IMG/VR virus record: IMGVR_UViG_3300031539_000028 | Location: 1 to 60,286 of that record | DNA from: a virus | Length of the DNA stretch: 60,286 nucleotides | Direction: 5' to 3' (one strand) | Translations under genes and position numbers: made by a program | Notes under the pieces: generated by a model | Seen by the model: only the letters and a program-made list of their open reading frames with translations | Told to the model about the DNA's origin: nothing | The model's database searches: none | Part shown: positions 33,429-41,650 of the stretch, piece by piece | Position numbering within the stretch: the stretch's first letter is position 1 | Layout: every line of letters begins with the position of its first letter

Positions 33429-35156
33429 ATGGAACGCTACGAGGGACGGTTTGCGATATGGGGCCCGCCCGGGACCGGCAAGACCACGTTCCTGGCTCGT
33501 CAGGTCAAGGAGATAGCGGCCAACATTGGAGACCCTGACGCGAGCCCGTTCGAGCACGGCGCGGCTCCTGTCGCCGTGTGCTCGCTGACGCGGACGGCCG
33601 CCGCCGAGATCGCCGGACGCGGGCTCCCGATCCCGAGGGAACAGATCGGAACCCTTCACGCGCTGGCATACAGGCAGCTCGGTCATCCAGACGTCGCCGA
33701 GGGAGAGCTGCAGGACTGGTGCGAGTTCGCGCCGGAATACAGGATGTCATGCGACAGGAGCAAGGGGGGATCGAAGGAGAGCCTCGCGGATCAGATGGGA
33801 TGCGACTGGATGCCTGAACTGAACGGAGACATGCTCTACCAGGAGATGTGCCGCCTCAGGGCGCTCGAGACTCCGAGGCGGCTCTGGAACGAGTCGATAG
33901 TCGGATTCACGCAGAGGTGGGAGAGCTGGAAATCGAAGCGCGGGCTGATCGACTTCACCGATATGATCGAGTTCGCCCTGTCGAGCGTTGACGAGGCGCC
34001 GGGGTCTCCGAGCGTGATCATCGCGGATGAGGCGCAAGACCTGTCTAGGATGGAGCTGTCTCTTCTCATGAAGTGGGGCGACGCGGCTGGCGGTCTCATG
34101 CTCGCCGGTGACCCGTGGCAGGCTTTATACTGCTGGAGAGGAGCGGACCCGGGGGTGTTCACCGACGAGAGGATACCGCAGGATCACAGGCGCGTGCTCA
34201 GCCAGTCGTACCGCGTTCCGAGGGCCGTTCACCGCGCGTCGATGACGTGGATGCGCAGGTGGTACAGTGATTGGACTGAGCTCGCGTACGAGCCAAGAGG
34301 TGCAGACGGGATCGTCGAGAGGCACCCCGGGATGTGGCACGACCCCGGGTCGATAGTCGAGACCGCCGAGCGGATGGAAGCAGAGGGCAAGACGGTCATG
34401 ATCGCCGCGACGTGCGGCTTCATGCTCAAGCCTGTGCTGACAGAGCTTCGACGCCGCGGCGTTCCGTTCTCGAATCCGTGGCGGACGTCGCGCGGGGACT
34501 GGAATCCGCTCAGGGTCTCTCGTGGCACGTCCATATCCAGCAGGATCATGGCATTCCTGCGGATCGACAGCAAGACGTACGGCGCATCGTGGAAGGCTGG
34601 GCAGGCTCGCCTGTGGACGTGGGGCGAGCTCGCGGCGTGGACGGCAGTCCAGAAGACGAGCGAGTTTCTTCGCCGCGGAGCCAAGAAGACGCTCCAGATA
34701 GTGATGGAGAGCACGGACTCGGAGGATCAGGAGTGCAGGCCGCACGAGCTGGCTCAGCTCTTCGACGCGGAGAAGCTCTCCGAGATGCTGGCGATGGGAG
34801 AGCGAGGAGAGACGTCGACTCTGCTGAGACTGTTCGAGGGACGCCTTCAGGCGTCGCGGTCGGAGTCGGCTCGTTATCCTGTCGTGGTGGCGGGCCTGCG
34901 CGGGGCCGCGGCTCTGGCAGTCGAGCCGCGCGTTCACGTCGGCACCGTTCACTCATTCAAGGGTGCCGAGGCCGATGTCGTGATGCTGTTCCCCGACCTG
35001 TCGCCGGCCGCGTCGCGGGAGTGGGGCAGACATGGCCGGGCTCGTGACGGTGTGGTGCGAACGATCTACGTCGGGATCACGCGCGCCAAGGAATCGCTGT
35101 TTGTGTGCCAGCCGTCATCGCTGTCGGCGGTAAACCTCAACGTGCTGGCGAGCTGA
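33429..35156 (+). CDS. UvrD/Rep-like superfamily 1 helicase
   Basis: This 575-aa ATP-dependent DNA helicase has Walker A GPPGTGKTT (residues 12-20), motif II DEAQDLSR (about 200-207), LAGDPWQALYCWRGAD (motif III region), VHVGTVHSFKGAEADVV (motif V region, about 505-521) and YVGITRAKESLFV (motif VI). The set is complete. ATG 33429 lies 17 nt after the -10-like TATAAG block, so the gene probably has its own promoter. It may unwind the origin for the upstream primase. Confidence 0.9.
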   Translation: MERYEGRFAIWGPPGTGKTTFLARQVKEIAANIGDPDASPFEHGAAPVAVCSLTRTAAAEIAGRGLPIPREQIGTLHALAYRQLGHPDVAEGELQDWCEFAPEYRMSCDRSKGGSKESLADQMGCDWMPELNGDMLYQEMCRLRALETPRRLWNESIVGFTQRWESWKSKRGLIDFTDMIEFALSSVDEAPGSPSVIIADEAQDLSRMELSLLMKWGDAAGGLMLAGDPWQALYCWRGADPGVFTDERIPQDHRRVLSQSYRVPRAVHRASMTWMRRWYSDWTELAYEPRGADGIVERHPGMWHDPGSIVETAERMEAEGKTVMIAATCGFMLKPVLTELRRRGVPFSNPWRTSRGDWNPLRVSRGTSISSRIMAFLRIDSKTYGASWKAGQARLWTWGELAAWTAVQKTSEFLRRGAKKTLQIVMESTDSEDQECRPHELAQLFDAEKLSEMLAMGERGETSTLLRLFEGRLQASRSESARYPVVVAGLRGAAALAVEPRVHVGTVHSFKGAEADVVMLFPDLSPAASREWGRHGRARDGVVRTIYVGITRAKESLFVCQPSSLSAVNLNVLAS

Positions 35157-35167
35157 AGGGGGATGCG

Positions 35168-35425
35168 ATGCGCGTCAAGAGGAGTCTCAAGCAGAGGTCG
35201 CTCATCCTCGCCGCGATCAAGGCGGAGCTCGAGCGGCGCGGGATGAGCGCGCTCTCGCTCGCGCGGAGGCAGCGCGGGGCGCACGAGGCCACCTGCCAGG
35301 CGTACCTCTACAGCGGCCGGGATGCCAGGGTGAGCACGGTCGAGTCTCTCATGAGAGAGCTCGGGCTCGTCGTCGTGTCGGCGGAGGAGCTCGAGAGGCT
35401 GCGGGAGAGGACCGGCACGCGATGA
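35168..35425 (+). CDS. Small HTH-like regulator (85 aa)
   Basis: The sequence has a helix-turn-helix pattern (SLILAAIKAELERRGMSALS, then ARVSTVESLMRELGLVV), similar to Cro/C1-type regulators. ATG 35168 follows AAGGGGGAT. The stop overlaps the methylase start. It could bind the operator-like palindromes at the phage promoters. The fold is inferred from the helical pattern only. Confidence 0.55.
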   Translation: MRVKRSLKQRSLILAAIKAELERRGMSALSLARRQRGAHEATCQAYLYSGRDARVSTVESLMRELGLVVVSAEELERLRERTGTR

Positions 35426-35967
35426 GCGTGAACAGCGGCATGTTCTCGTCCGCGCGCGACGATTGGGAGACGCCGGACGACCTCTTCACCGAGCTGAACG
35501 CGGAGTTCGGATTCACGCTGGACGTCTGCGCGACGAAGGCGAACGCCAAGTGCGCGCGGTTCATCTCGCCGGAACAGGACGCCCTGCACATGCGATGGGG
35601 GCGCGGAGAGGTCTGCTGGATGAATCCGCCATACGGTCGACAGATCGGGTGGTGGATGGACAAGGCGTGTGGGGAGGCGGCCGTGGGCCGCAACTGTGTG
35701 GTCTGCTTGGTGCCAGCGCGCACCGATACGTATTGGTGGCACACGTATGCCATGACCGGCGAGATCAGGTTCCTTCGCGGCCGTGTCAGGTTCAAGGGAG
35801 CGAAATCCGGTGCTCCGTTTCCAAGCGCGGTGGTGATCTTCGATGGAAGGAGTGGGAGACAGATGGCGAAGCCGATCAAGCGACGACGGCAGAAGCCGAA
35901 GCCGAAGCCGAGCGCCGGGGGGCGGTCGGACCCTGGCAGACTCCGGAGAGGAGCCGTGACGAAGTGA
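35422..35967 (+). CDS. Phage N6-adenine DNA methyltransferase (Dam-like)
   Basis: This 181-aa protein belongs to the phage N-6-adenine methylase family (Dam-like): DWETPDDLF at residues 14-22, LDVCAT (about 33), and the catalytic WMNPPYGR (about 66-73). It should methylate adenine in a short DNA site and protect phage DNA from restriction. The C-terminal 35 residues are very basic. The start overlaps the HTH gene and the GTG of the next gene overlaps its stop, so the three are coupled. Confidence 0.88.
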   Translation: MSVNSGMFSSARDDWETPDDLFTELNAEFGFTLDVCATKANAKCARFISPEQDALHMRWGRGEVCWMNPPYGRQIGWWMDKACGEAAVGRNCVVCLVPARTDTYWWHTYAMTGEIRFLRGRVRFKGAKSGAPFPSAVVIFDGRSGRQMAKPIKRRRQKPKPKPSAGGRSDPGRLRRGAVTK

Positions 35968-36485
35968 AGGCTGGGCTGGTCGTGAAGGCGTCGACGCTCT
36001 ATCAGCCTTGGGCGACGCTCGTAGCCAAGGGGCTGAAGGTCGTCGAGACGCGGACGACGGATCGCTTCTGGCGGTCGATGCATGGGCGCCCCGTCGCAAT
36101 CCACGCAGGGCGAGCTCGCGTCGACGACGCGTGGGGTGAGATCGTCGATTGGGACCGGGGGACGGCGATCACCGTGAAGGAGCGCGCGCATGAGTGGCCG
36201 CGCGGGGAGGTGGTGGCGGTCTCCCGCGTGGGTCGGGTGTGGCGCTGCACGGGGGACGACGGGCCAGGTGAGCCTATGGGGTGGCGCACCGCGTCCGAGC
36301 TCGCGCTCTGCGACGCCAGGCAGCGCGTGTGCGTCGAGCTCGATAACACTCGCGAGCTCAAGGAGCCAGTGCCGGCTCGGGGCTATCAGGGCCTTTGGGG
36401 CTGGCGTGTGCCGGATCACGTTCAGGAGGAGCTCGCCGGGACGGGGCTCCTGGACGGGCTCGGCTTCGCCGGCGGGGTGCTGTGA
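35964..36485 (+). CDS. ASCH-domain protein 1
   Basis: This 173-aa protein starts with the ASCH signature STLYQPWATLVAKGLKVVETR (residues 8-28, cited in parts), followed by GRPVAIHAGRARVDD. ASCH folds belong to the PUA/EVE superfamily that binds modified or damaged bases in RNA or DNA. Start GTG 35964 overlaps the methylase stop, so a function linked to base modification is a reasonable inference. A second ASCH-like gene lies at 37207. Confidence 0.75.
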   Translation: MKAGLVVKASTLYQPWATLVAKGLKVVETRTTDRFWRSMHGRPVAIHAGRARVDDAWGEIVDWDRGTAITVKERAHEWPRGEVVAVSRVGRVWRCTGDDGPGEPMGWRTASELALCDARQRVCVELDNTRELKEPVPARGYQGLWGWRVPDHVQEELAGTGLLDGLGFAGGVL

Positions 36486-36501
36486 GGAGAGGAGGCGCAG
36501 C

Positions 36502-36969
36502 GTGTCGGAAGAGGTCAGGGTGAAGGTGAAGGATGTCGAGGCCAGGTGCGCGGCGATCCACAGGGCGGCCAAGGCCGCAGGGATCACGCTGGATCACGTC
36601 TCGATCTCGGAGGAGCGCAGCGTCAGACTGTGCTCGCACTCGGGGCACGCGCCGGATGTCGCGAATCGCTGGCGCGTCGAGATGCAAGCGTGCCACTCCA
36701 CGGATCACGCTACGTGCGTGAAGGTGTCGGCGTCACGTCCGTCGTCCTCCACGCTCGACGGCGTCACGGTGCAGGCGATCAGTCTGTTCGTGGAGCTCTC
36801 CCCGGCGATGGCTGTCACTCCGCTCCCGACGGATGAGCAGTGCGCTCTCGGCGACGTCGACCCGGCCGACTTCGAGGCCGAGGCACTGGAAGCGGCGGCT
36901 GAGATAGCTGCCGGCGAGGCTGACGCGGCGGAAGAGGCCAGGGCTGACGCGCGAAGGGCCGGGGGATGA
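36502..36969 (+). CDS. Accessory protein of unknown function (155 aa)
   Basis: GTG 36502 follows GAGGAGAGGAGGCG. An N-terminal helical part (VEARCAAIHRAAKAAGI) with scattered cysteines leads into an alanine- and glutamate-rich C-terminal helix. Its stop overlaps the next start. No family was recognised. Confidence 0.55.
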   Translation: MSEEVRVKVKDVEARCAAIHRAAKAAGITLDHVSISEERSVRLCSHSGHAPDVANRWRVEMQACHSTDHATCVKVSASRPSSSTLDGVTVQAISLFVELSPAMAVTPLPTDEQCALGDVDPADFEAEALEAAAEIAAGEADAAEEARADARRAGG

Positions 36970-37283
36970 TGGCGACGCGTGGCTATATTCGCGACGTCTC
37001 GTGCTATCTCACGTGGAGGCATCGGCCCGCCTTTCCGCAGGCGTGTCCAGTCTGTGGTGCCGATACCCGGTGCATGACTAGTCATTACCGCGATGGCCGG
37101 GACTTCAACGAATACCTTTGCGGCAGTGCCTTCCGGTGGAAGCACGCGACGCAGCGACGTGGTATCTGGCGGTTCGTCCGCGAGTGCAATGCAGGGAAGG
37201 ACTCCAATGACAGGGCTCACCCTGATGCAGCCGTGGCCGTGGTGCATCGCTCGCGGGATCGCGACGGTGATCCCGATAGGTGA
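36966..37283 (+). CDS. Small zinc-binding protein (105 aa)
   Basis: CPVCGADTRC at about residues 27-36 and a later cysteine (YLCGSAF) suggest a zinc site. The C-terminal 25 residues are charged, low-complexity, and overlap the next gene by 77 nt, an unusually long overlap here, so the last part may be an artefact of a lost stop. Confidence 0.5.
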   Translation: MMATRGYIRDVSCYLTWRHRPAFPQACPVCGADTRCMTSHYRDGRDFNEYLCGSAFRWKHATQRRGIWRFVRECNAGKDSNDRAHPDAAVAVVHRSRDRDGDPDR

Positions 37284-37689
37284 GACGCTCGCCGCCGAGT
37301 GGCGCGCGCGCGTCGAGAAGCGCAGGGTGGCGATCCGGTCCAGTGCGAGCGGGATAGACCACGCCGTGCTGGTCGCCATGAAGCAGCGCATGCCGTCAGC
37401 GGACTTCGACGCCTTCTGGCGGGACGTCCTCGAGGCTCCTCTCGGGGCCGTCATCGGGACGGCGCTTGCAGGCTGTCCGTTCGTGGGCGACGAGGTCAAT
37501 CAGCGTGCGGCGCTCGTCAGCGTTCCGAAGGGGACGTCCTGCGCGTCGCTCACTGAGTTCGAGGCGCTCGGCAAGCCGTGCTTCGTCGACGGTCCAGACG
37601 TTCACCTGTCTCTGTCGGAGTGGACGTCTGTCGGAATGATCGGAAGCGCTGCCGCGAGCGATGCCGAGCGGCAGACGACGCTCTTTTGA
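37207..37689 (+). CDS. ASCH-like protein 2
   Basis: This 160-aa protein begins GLTLMQPWPWCIARGIATVIP, cited in parts, the ASCH-type LTLxQPWAxxI pattern, then RVAIRSSASGIDHAVL, a diverged base-binding core. It is the second such protein within 1.3 kb, so the phage carries a pair. ATG 37207 follows GCAGGGAAGGAC. The role in binding modified nucleotides is family-level inference. Confidence 0.6.
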   Translation: MTGLTLMQPWPWCIARGIATVIPIGETLAAEWRARVEKRRVAIRSSASGIDHAVLVAMKQRMPSADFDAFWRDVLEAPLGAVIGTALAGCPFVGDEVNQRAALVSVPKGTSCASLTEFEALGKPCFVDGPDVHLSLSEWTSVGMIGSAAASDAERQTTLF

Positions 37690-37745
37690 GGGGGAGCCGT
37701 GGGACGCTCTGCTCAGGTGGCAGCGCGAGCTCGACAGTGCGATAG

Positions 37746-38801
37746 ATGTCTCGGAAGGAGAAGGGCACGGTGAAGTGGTGGGACGAGTCGTGGAATCCTG
37801 TGGTGGGATGCACTCCTGTATCGCCGGCGTGTGACAACTGCTACGCCGCGCGAGACGCCTTCAGGCTCGCACGCGCCGGTGGGAAGTGCTCGAAGTACGC
37901 CGGGCTGACCGAGCTATCGGAGGTCTCCCCGCGAACATCGCCCGCAGAGTATCGAGCGAGGTACAACGGCAAGATCAGGTCCGTGAACGAGGACTCGCCG
38001 ACGTGGACTCAGCCGACGCGGTGGCACAGGCCGCGCACGATCTTCGTCTGCAACATGAGCGACCTGTTCCACAGTGGGACGCCGGTGCCGGCTATCAGGC
38101 GCGTCTTCGAGTCCATCATCATGGAGGATCGGCACCTGTTCCTGCTCTGCACGAAGCGGATCGGCCGCGCGCTCCAATTCATTCAGGACGCCAAGATCGG
38201 ACTCCACGGACAGATCATCGGGGAGCAGCTCGCGGTGCATCGCAGGATTCCGAACGCTTGGATCGGGGCCACCGTCGAGGACGGGCGATGGGCGGCGGTG
38301 CGTCTCCCTGGACTCCGCGAGCTCGCTCCGTTCTTCGGCGGTGCGTTCGTGTCGTACGAGCCGGCGCTCGGGCCCGTCGATTGGGAGAGCCACGTCGGAC
38401 CGGCGGTCGACGACGTCAGACTGGTAGACGCAGGTGGTATCCGCACGCGCGAGCACTGGCTGAGCTGGATCGTCGCTGGCGGAGAGTCGGGAGCGCACGC
38501 GCGCCCGTCTCACCCGGACTGGATCAGGTGGACTCGCGAGTTCTGCAAGAGCTCTGAGGTCCGCTTCACCTTCAAGCAGTGGGGCAGATGGATGCCGGCT
38601 GACGTTCGCGGCGACACCGCTGCCATGTGGGAAGACGGAGAGATGCCGCTCAACGCGGACGGGACTGACTGCCGCGGGGTGGAGTCGCTCGTCTGCCAGG
38701 ACACTGAACTGATGCAGGCAGTCGGGAAGAACACCGCGGGGCGCGTGCTGGACGGAGAGGTTCACGAGTGGGTCCCCAGTGTCGAGGGGGTGCTCGGGTG
38801 A
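37746..38801 (+). CDS. DUF5131 (Gp37/Gp68 family) protein
   Basis: This 351-aa protein matches the phage Gp37/Gp68 family (DUF5131): WWDESWNPVVGCTPVSPACDNCY near the start, cited in parts, then PTRWHRPRTIFVCNMSDLFH. Three cysteines (C-x6-C-x2-C) suggest an iron-sulfur cluster, as in radical-SAM-related proteins, though this is not the canonical spacing. The activity is not established. ATG 37746 is used; GTG 37770 also reads well. It lies between the ASCH and uracil-glycosylase-like genes. Confidence 0.85.
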   Translation: MSRKEKGTVKWWDESWNPVVGCTPVSPACDNCYAARDAFRLARAGGKCSKYAGLTELSEVSPRTSPAEYRARYNGKIRSVNEDSPTWTQPTRWHRPRTIFVCNMSDLFHSGTPVPAIRRVFESIIMEDRHLFLLCTKRIGRALQFIQDAKIGLHGQIIGEQLAVHRRIPNAWIGATVEDGRWAAVRLPGLRELAPFFGGAFVSYEPALGPVDWESHVGPAVDDVRLVDAGGIRTREHWLSWIVAGGESGAHARPSHPDWIRWTREFCKSSEVRFTFKQWGRWMPADVRGDTAAMWEDGEMPLNADGTDCRGVESLVCQDTELMQAVGKNTAGRVLDGEVHEWVPSVEGVLG

Positions 38802-39373
38802 CCGACAGGCTAACGCGATACTCACGCCGAGTCGTGCTCATCGGGCAAGCCCCGTGTCGCAAGGGCGATCCGTCGAAGCCTCTGACTGGATCGTCGGGGC
38901 TGAAGCTCGCTCAGCTCGCCGGCGTCGAGTTCCCGGGCGAGTACGCTCGCCTGTTCGAGCGCGTGAACGTGCTCCGCGAATACCGTGGGCCGGCCGCCGG
39001 CGGCAAGGGTGACGCGTTCCCGCTGTCCGAGGCGCGAGCCGCCGCGAAGGCGCTGATGCCGGAGCTCCGCGGGAGAGTCGTCGTCGTGCTCGGGCGGAAC
39101 GTCGCGCGTGCGTTCGAGCTTCATGGACTCGGATGGACGACGTGGTGGCCTGCCTGCGGCGTCGTGTGGGGTGTCATCCCTCATCCGTCTCCGCTGGTCA
39201 GGTGGTGGAACGACTCCGGCAACAGGGCCCAGGCCGCGAGCTTCATGATGCAGGCCGCCGAGCTCTCCCGCGGGATGCACGAGCGGTGGGTCAAGGAGTG
39301 CGCGTGGCTGCGCGCGAGTGCTCGTGTGCCGGGCTACGTGACGAATGTGGGATTCGGGAGGGGGACGCAGTGA
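38798..39373 (+). CDS. Uracil-DNA-glycosylase-fold protein
   Basis: This 191-aa protein has two hallmarks of the UDG fold: VVLIGQAPCRKGDP (residues 12-25, the motif A region) and IPHPSPLVRWWND (about 137-149, motif B). The catalytic Asp or Asn of canonical UDG is not obvious, so the fold may be used for another base or for binding. GTG 38798 overlaps the DUF5131 stop (GTGA). Confidence 0.7.
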   Translation: MTDRLTRYSRRVVLIGQAPCRKGDPSKPLTGSSGLKLAQLAGVEFPGEYARLFERVNVLREYRGPAAGGKGDAFPLSEARAAAKALMPELRGRVVVVLGRNVARAFELHGLGWTTWWPACGVVWGVIPHPSPLVRWWNDSGNRAQAASFMMQAAELSRGMHERWVKECAWLRASARVPGYVTNVGFGRGTQ

Positions 39374-39603
39374 GGCAGGATGAGCTGGAAGAGGCGGACG
39401 TGGCGAAGCCGGCGAAGCCGGCGAAGCCGGAGGAGCTGGACGCGGGCAAGGGGCGGTTCCTCGTGCTCTCGGCAGACGGGACGACGCTCCTGCAGTCTCA
39501 CTGCTGGCACATCGCAAAGATGCAGACCGGCAAGTCCGCTGGGGCGACGTGCTGGCGGCTGTCAATCTTCAAGGGCGGTGGATCTGTGCAGGTGCTGCCT
39601 TGA
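39370..39603 (+). CDS. Small protein of unknown function (77 aa)
   Basis: GTG 39370 overlaps the previous stop. The N-terminus has a KPAKPAKP spacer; the rest is a small beta domain (GRFLVLSADGTTLL, WRLSIFKGGG). The stop overlaps a TTG used by the HNH gene. No family was recognised. Confidence 0.5.
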   Translation: MRQDELEEADVAKPAKPAKPEELDAGKGRFLVLSADGTTLLQSHCWHIAKMQTGKSAGATCWRLSIFKGGGSVQVLP

Positions 39604-39617
39604 GCGAGCGCGAGGTC

Positions 39618-40049
39618 ATGTCTGCGGAGGAGCTCGAAGGGCTCCAACTCTTCAGGCCAGGGGAATCCCCCAATGGTGTCGAGCTGTGGGCGCCAGTCGT
39701 GACGCCTTCAGGCGACGTGCAGGGTAACTACATGGTCTCGACTCTCGGCAGGGTGGTGCGCATCGCCGGTGGATGCGGAACGCGGCCCGGAACGATCCTG
39801 CGCACTCCGCCGAGCAGGGACGGCTATCCAACCGTGTGCCTGACGCGCGGAGGAATATGCAAGACGTGGAACGTCCACAAGCTCGTCGCCTCGACGTTCC
39901 TCGGGAGGCCACCGGAGGACATGTACGGCCAGTTCCACGCGCACCACAAGAGCCTCGTCCGCTCAGACAACCGGGCCGTGAACCTCGAGTGGACGTCAGC
40001 GGAGGAGAACCTGAGCTCGTGGTGGCACAAGCATATGGGCGGGAGGTGA
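39618..40049 (+). CDS. HNH endonuclease with NUMOD4-type domain
   Basis: This 143-aa protein has the NUMOD4 pattern (YMVSTLGRVVRIAGG) and an HNH core (NVHKLVASTFLGRPPED, FHAHHKSL, DNRAVNLEW). Free-standing HNH genes of this kind are often homing endonucleases that copy themselves into cognate phage loci. ATG 39618 follows GAGCGCGAGG; TTG 39600 overlaps the previous stop and is an alternative. The catalytic site is the HxHH and N cluster at about residues 105-125. Confidence 0.8.
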   Translation: MSAEELEGLQLFRPGESPNGVELWAPVVTPSGDVQGNYMVSTLGRVVRIAGGCGTRPGTILRTPPSRDGYPTVCLTRGGICKTWNVHKLVASTFLGRPPEDMYGQFHAHHKSLVRSDNRAVNLEWTSAEENLSSWWHKHMGGR

Positions 40050-40051
40050 CG

Positions 40052-40114
40052 CGTGCCTGCTGCGGCAGACGGGTGCATCAGGTTCGTGGACGTTCACCTT
40101 CGTCAGCACAAGTG
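40052..40114 (+). CDS. 20-codon frame after the HNH gene
   Basis: GTG 40052 follows GGGAGGTGAC and the frame ends 11 nt before the next ATG. It may be a leader peptide. It is too short to judge alone. Confidence 0.3.
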
Positions 40115-40125
40115 ATGGGAGCGTC

Positions 40126-40332
40126 ATGCTGGGATGGTATGCAGCCGCGGTGCTGTACTGGCTCGGGGTGGTCATGACGGGCGGGGCGCTGTCGATGAGC
40201 GGCAGGCGCACCATGCACCCGGCTCTCGGACTGCTGTGGCCGCTGATGGCGGCGTTCGCCGCCTTCATGTGGTTCAAGCAGACTGGCAGGAGAAGAGGCG
40301 GCAGGCTCCCGCCGGCGTCAGGCGAGGAATAG
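40126..40332 (+). CDS. Small membrane protein (68 aa)
   Basis: Two hydrophobic helices (GWYAAAVLYWLGVVMTGG and GLLWPLMAAFAAFMWF) are separated by a short basic loop, and the C-terminus is basic. ATG 40126 follows GATGGGAGCG. The role is unknown; it lies alone before the modification cassette. Confidence 0.55.
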   Translation: MLGWYAAAVLYWLGVVMTGGALSMSGRRTMHPALGLLWPLMAAFAAFMWFKQTGRRRGGRLPPASGEE

Positions 40333-40349
40333 CGAAGGGAGAGACGCGA

Positions 40350-40949
40350 ATGACACGGATGAAGATCGTGGGCGCAGACGGCGACGTGCCGACGGAGGAG
40401 CGTCCCCGAGAGCTGGGCCTGTTCGTCGACCCGGGGTCCATCGAGACGGGCTGGTGTGTGGCCAAGCCCACGCCTGACTTCGGCCTGTCCGTGATCGCCG
40501 CGGGGACAATCAAGCGTCCGAAGGGCATGTCCCCGCTGCTCAGGATCGACGGCATCCGGTGCGACATGATGAGCTTGATGAATAAGCTTCATCCTGACCT
40601 TGGCGACTTCGTGGTCGAGGTCACGTCTGGCAAGGTGAACCGGGCTCGCCACGGAGGGGGAGGGGCCGGGCTCGGAGTTCACGGGATGGCCGTCGGCACG
40701 CTCTGGACGATGGGGCTCATGTGGCGGCCGGCCGGAGGAGCCGGGCCCACCGTGACTCCCGTCCCCGAGAACGTGTGGAAGGCTGGCTTCGGGAAGCTGA
40801 AGAGCGCGCACGTAGCCAAGAGGTATTTCGAGCAGTACGACCCGTCCACCGACCCGGAGTTCAACATCGCAGATGCGGTGGCGTTGGCGGTCTGGTACTA
40901 CACCCTTTGGATGCGCAAGCGGGCGGAGAAGAGCGGGGGCGGCAGGTGA
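40350..40949 (+). CDS. RuvC-like Holliday-junction resolvase/RNase H-fold nuclease
   Basis: This 199-aa protein has the RuvC-type acidic residues in order: LGLFVDPGSIETGWCV (D27), FVVEVTSGK (E90) and NIADAVALAVW (Asp about 182). Such phage resolvases cut branched DNA before packaging. ATG 40350 follows GAAGGGAGAG. Its stop shares one base with the next start, so it opens a coupled chain of five genes. Confidence 0.8.
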   Translation: MTRMKIVGADGDVPTEERPRELGLFVDPGSIETGWCVAKPTPDFGLSVIAAGTIKRPKGMSPLLRIDGIRCDMMSLMNKLHPDLGDFVVEVTSGKVNRARHGGGGAGLGVHGMAVGTLWTMGLMWRPAGGAGPTVTPVPENVWKAGFGKLKSAHVAKRYFEQYDPSTDPEFNIADAVALAVWYYTLWMRKRAEKSGGGR

Positions 40950-41650
40950 TGGCGTCTGACGAGGTCCGCGGAGCGTACGACGCGCTGGCTCCGATCTACG
41001 ATCAGGCCTACTCTGACGCCGTGTCGCTCGCGGAGGATCACGCGCTCGGGCTCGCCCTCAGGGTGGCCGTCGATGCATTCCACATCCCCGTCGTGGTCGA
41101 CTTCGGATGCGGGACGGGGCACGCTCTCACGATCATCAAGCGATTCGGGGGGCTCCCGCACAGGTACACCGGGATCGACCTGAGCCGCGAGATGATCGTC
41201 CGGATGCTCCTGAAGCATCCAGAGGCCAGGTCCGTCTCCGGACCCGCTGGCCTGCGAGTGCTCCCGAGTGAGTCTGCCAACGTCGTCGTGTCGACGTTCG
41301 GGATGCTCAGCTACGTGTCGACTCCGCGCACGGTGATCGGGAACATGGCTGCGGTGCTCATCCCGGGGGGCCGGTTCGTGATTCAGGCGTACGGCAGACG
41401 ATACCACGACGGCAAGAGCCTGTGCTCGTCGCTCCCGTGCCGGCTCTACTCGGTGGCAGAGCTCGAGGGGATATGCAGCTCCGCGGGGCTCGAGGTGAGC
41501 CGCGCGTGGAGCACGGGGGCGATCCTTCGGCGGCTCCCGTCCAGTCTTCCGGCGGCGGCTCTGAGAGCCGCGGCCGTCGCTGAGCGTGTGGCAGGCAGGG
41601 CGCTGGCGGACCACGGCAGGTTCCTGACCGTCGAGGGGAGACGAGTCTGA
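40949..41650 (+). CDS. SAM-dependent methyltransferase (class I)
   Basis: This 233-aa protein has motif I VVDFGCGTGHA (about 49-59), then IDLSREMI and MAAVLIPGGRFVIQAYG, typical of small-molecule methylases. The target cannot be read; lack of a DNA-recognition motif suggests a small molecule, nucleotide or nucleobase rather than DNA. It is coupled on both sides by 1-nt overlaps to the RuvC-like and PP-loop genes, so it belongs to the same cassette. Confidence 0.8.
   Translation: MASDEVRGAYDALAPIYDQAYSDAVSLAEDHALGLALRVAVDAFHIPVVVDFGCGTGHALTIIKRFGGLPHRYTGIDLSREMIVRMLLKHPEARSVSGPAGLRVLPSESANVVVSTFGMLSYVSTPRTVIGNMAAVLIPGGRFVIQAYGRRYHDGKSLCSSLPCRLYSVAELEGICSSAGLEVSRAWSTGAILRRLPSSLPAAALRAAAVAERVAGRALADHGRFLTVEGRRV

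Noticed and set aside
35168-35425. Lysogeny repressor
   Set aside because: There is an HTH-like pattern, but no integrase, attachment site or divergent repressor region, so a temperate lifestyle is not supported.
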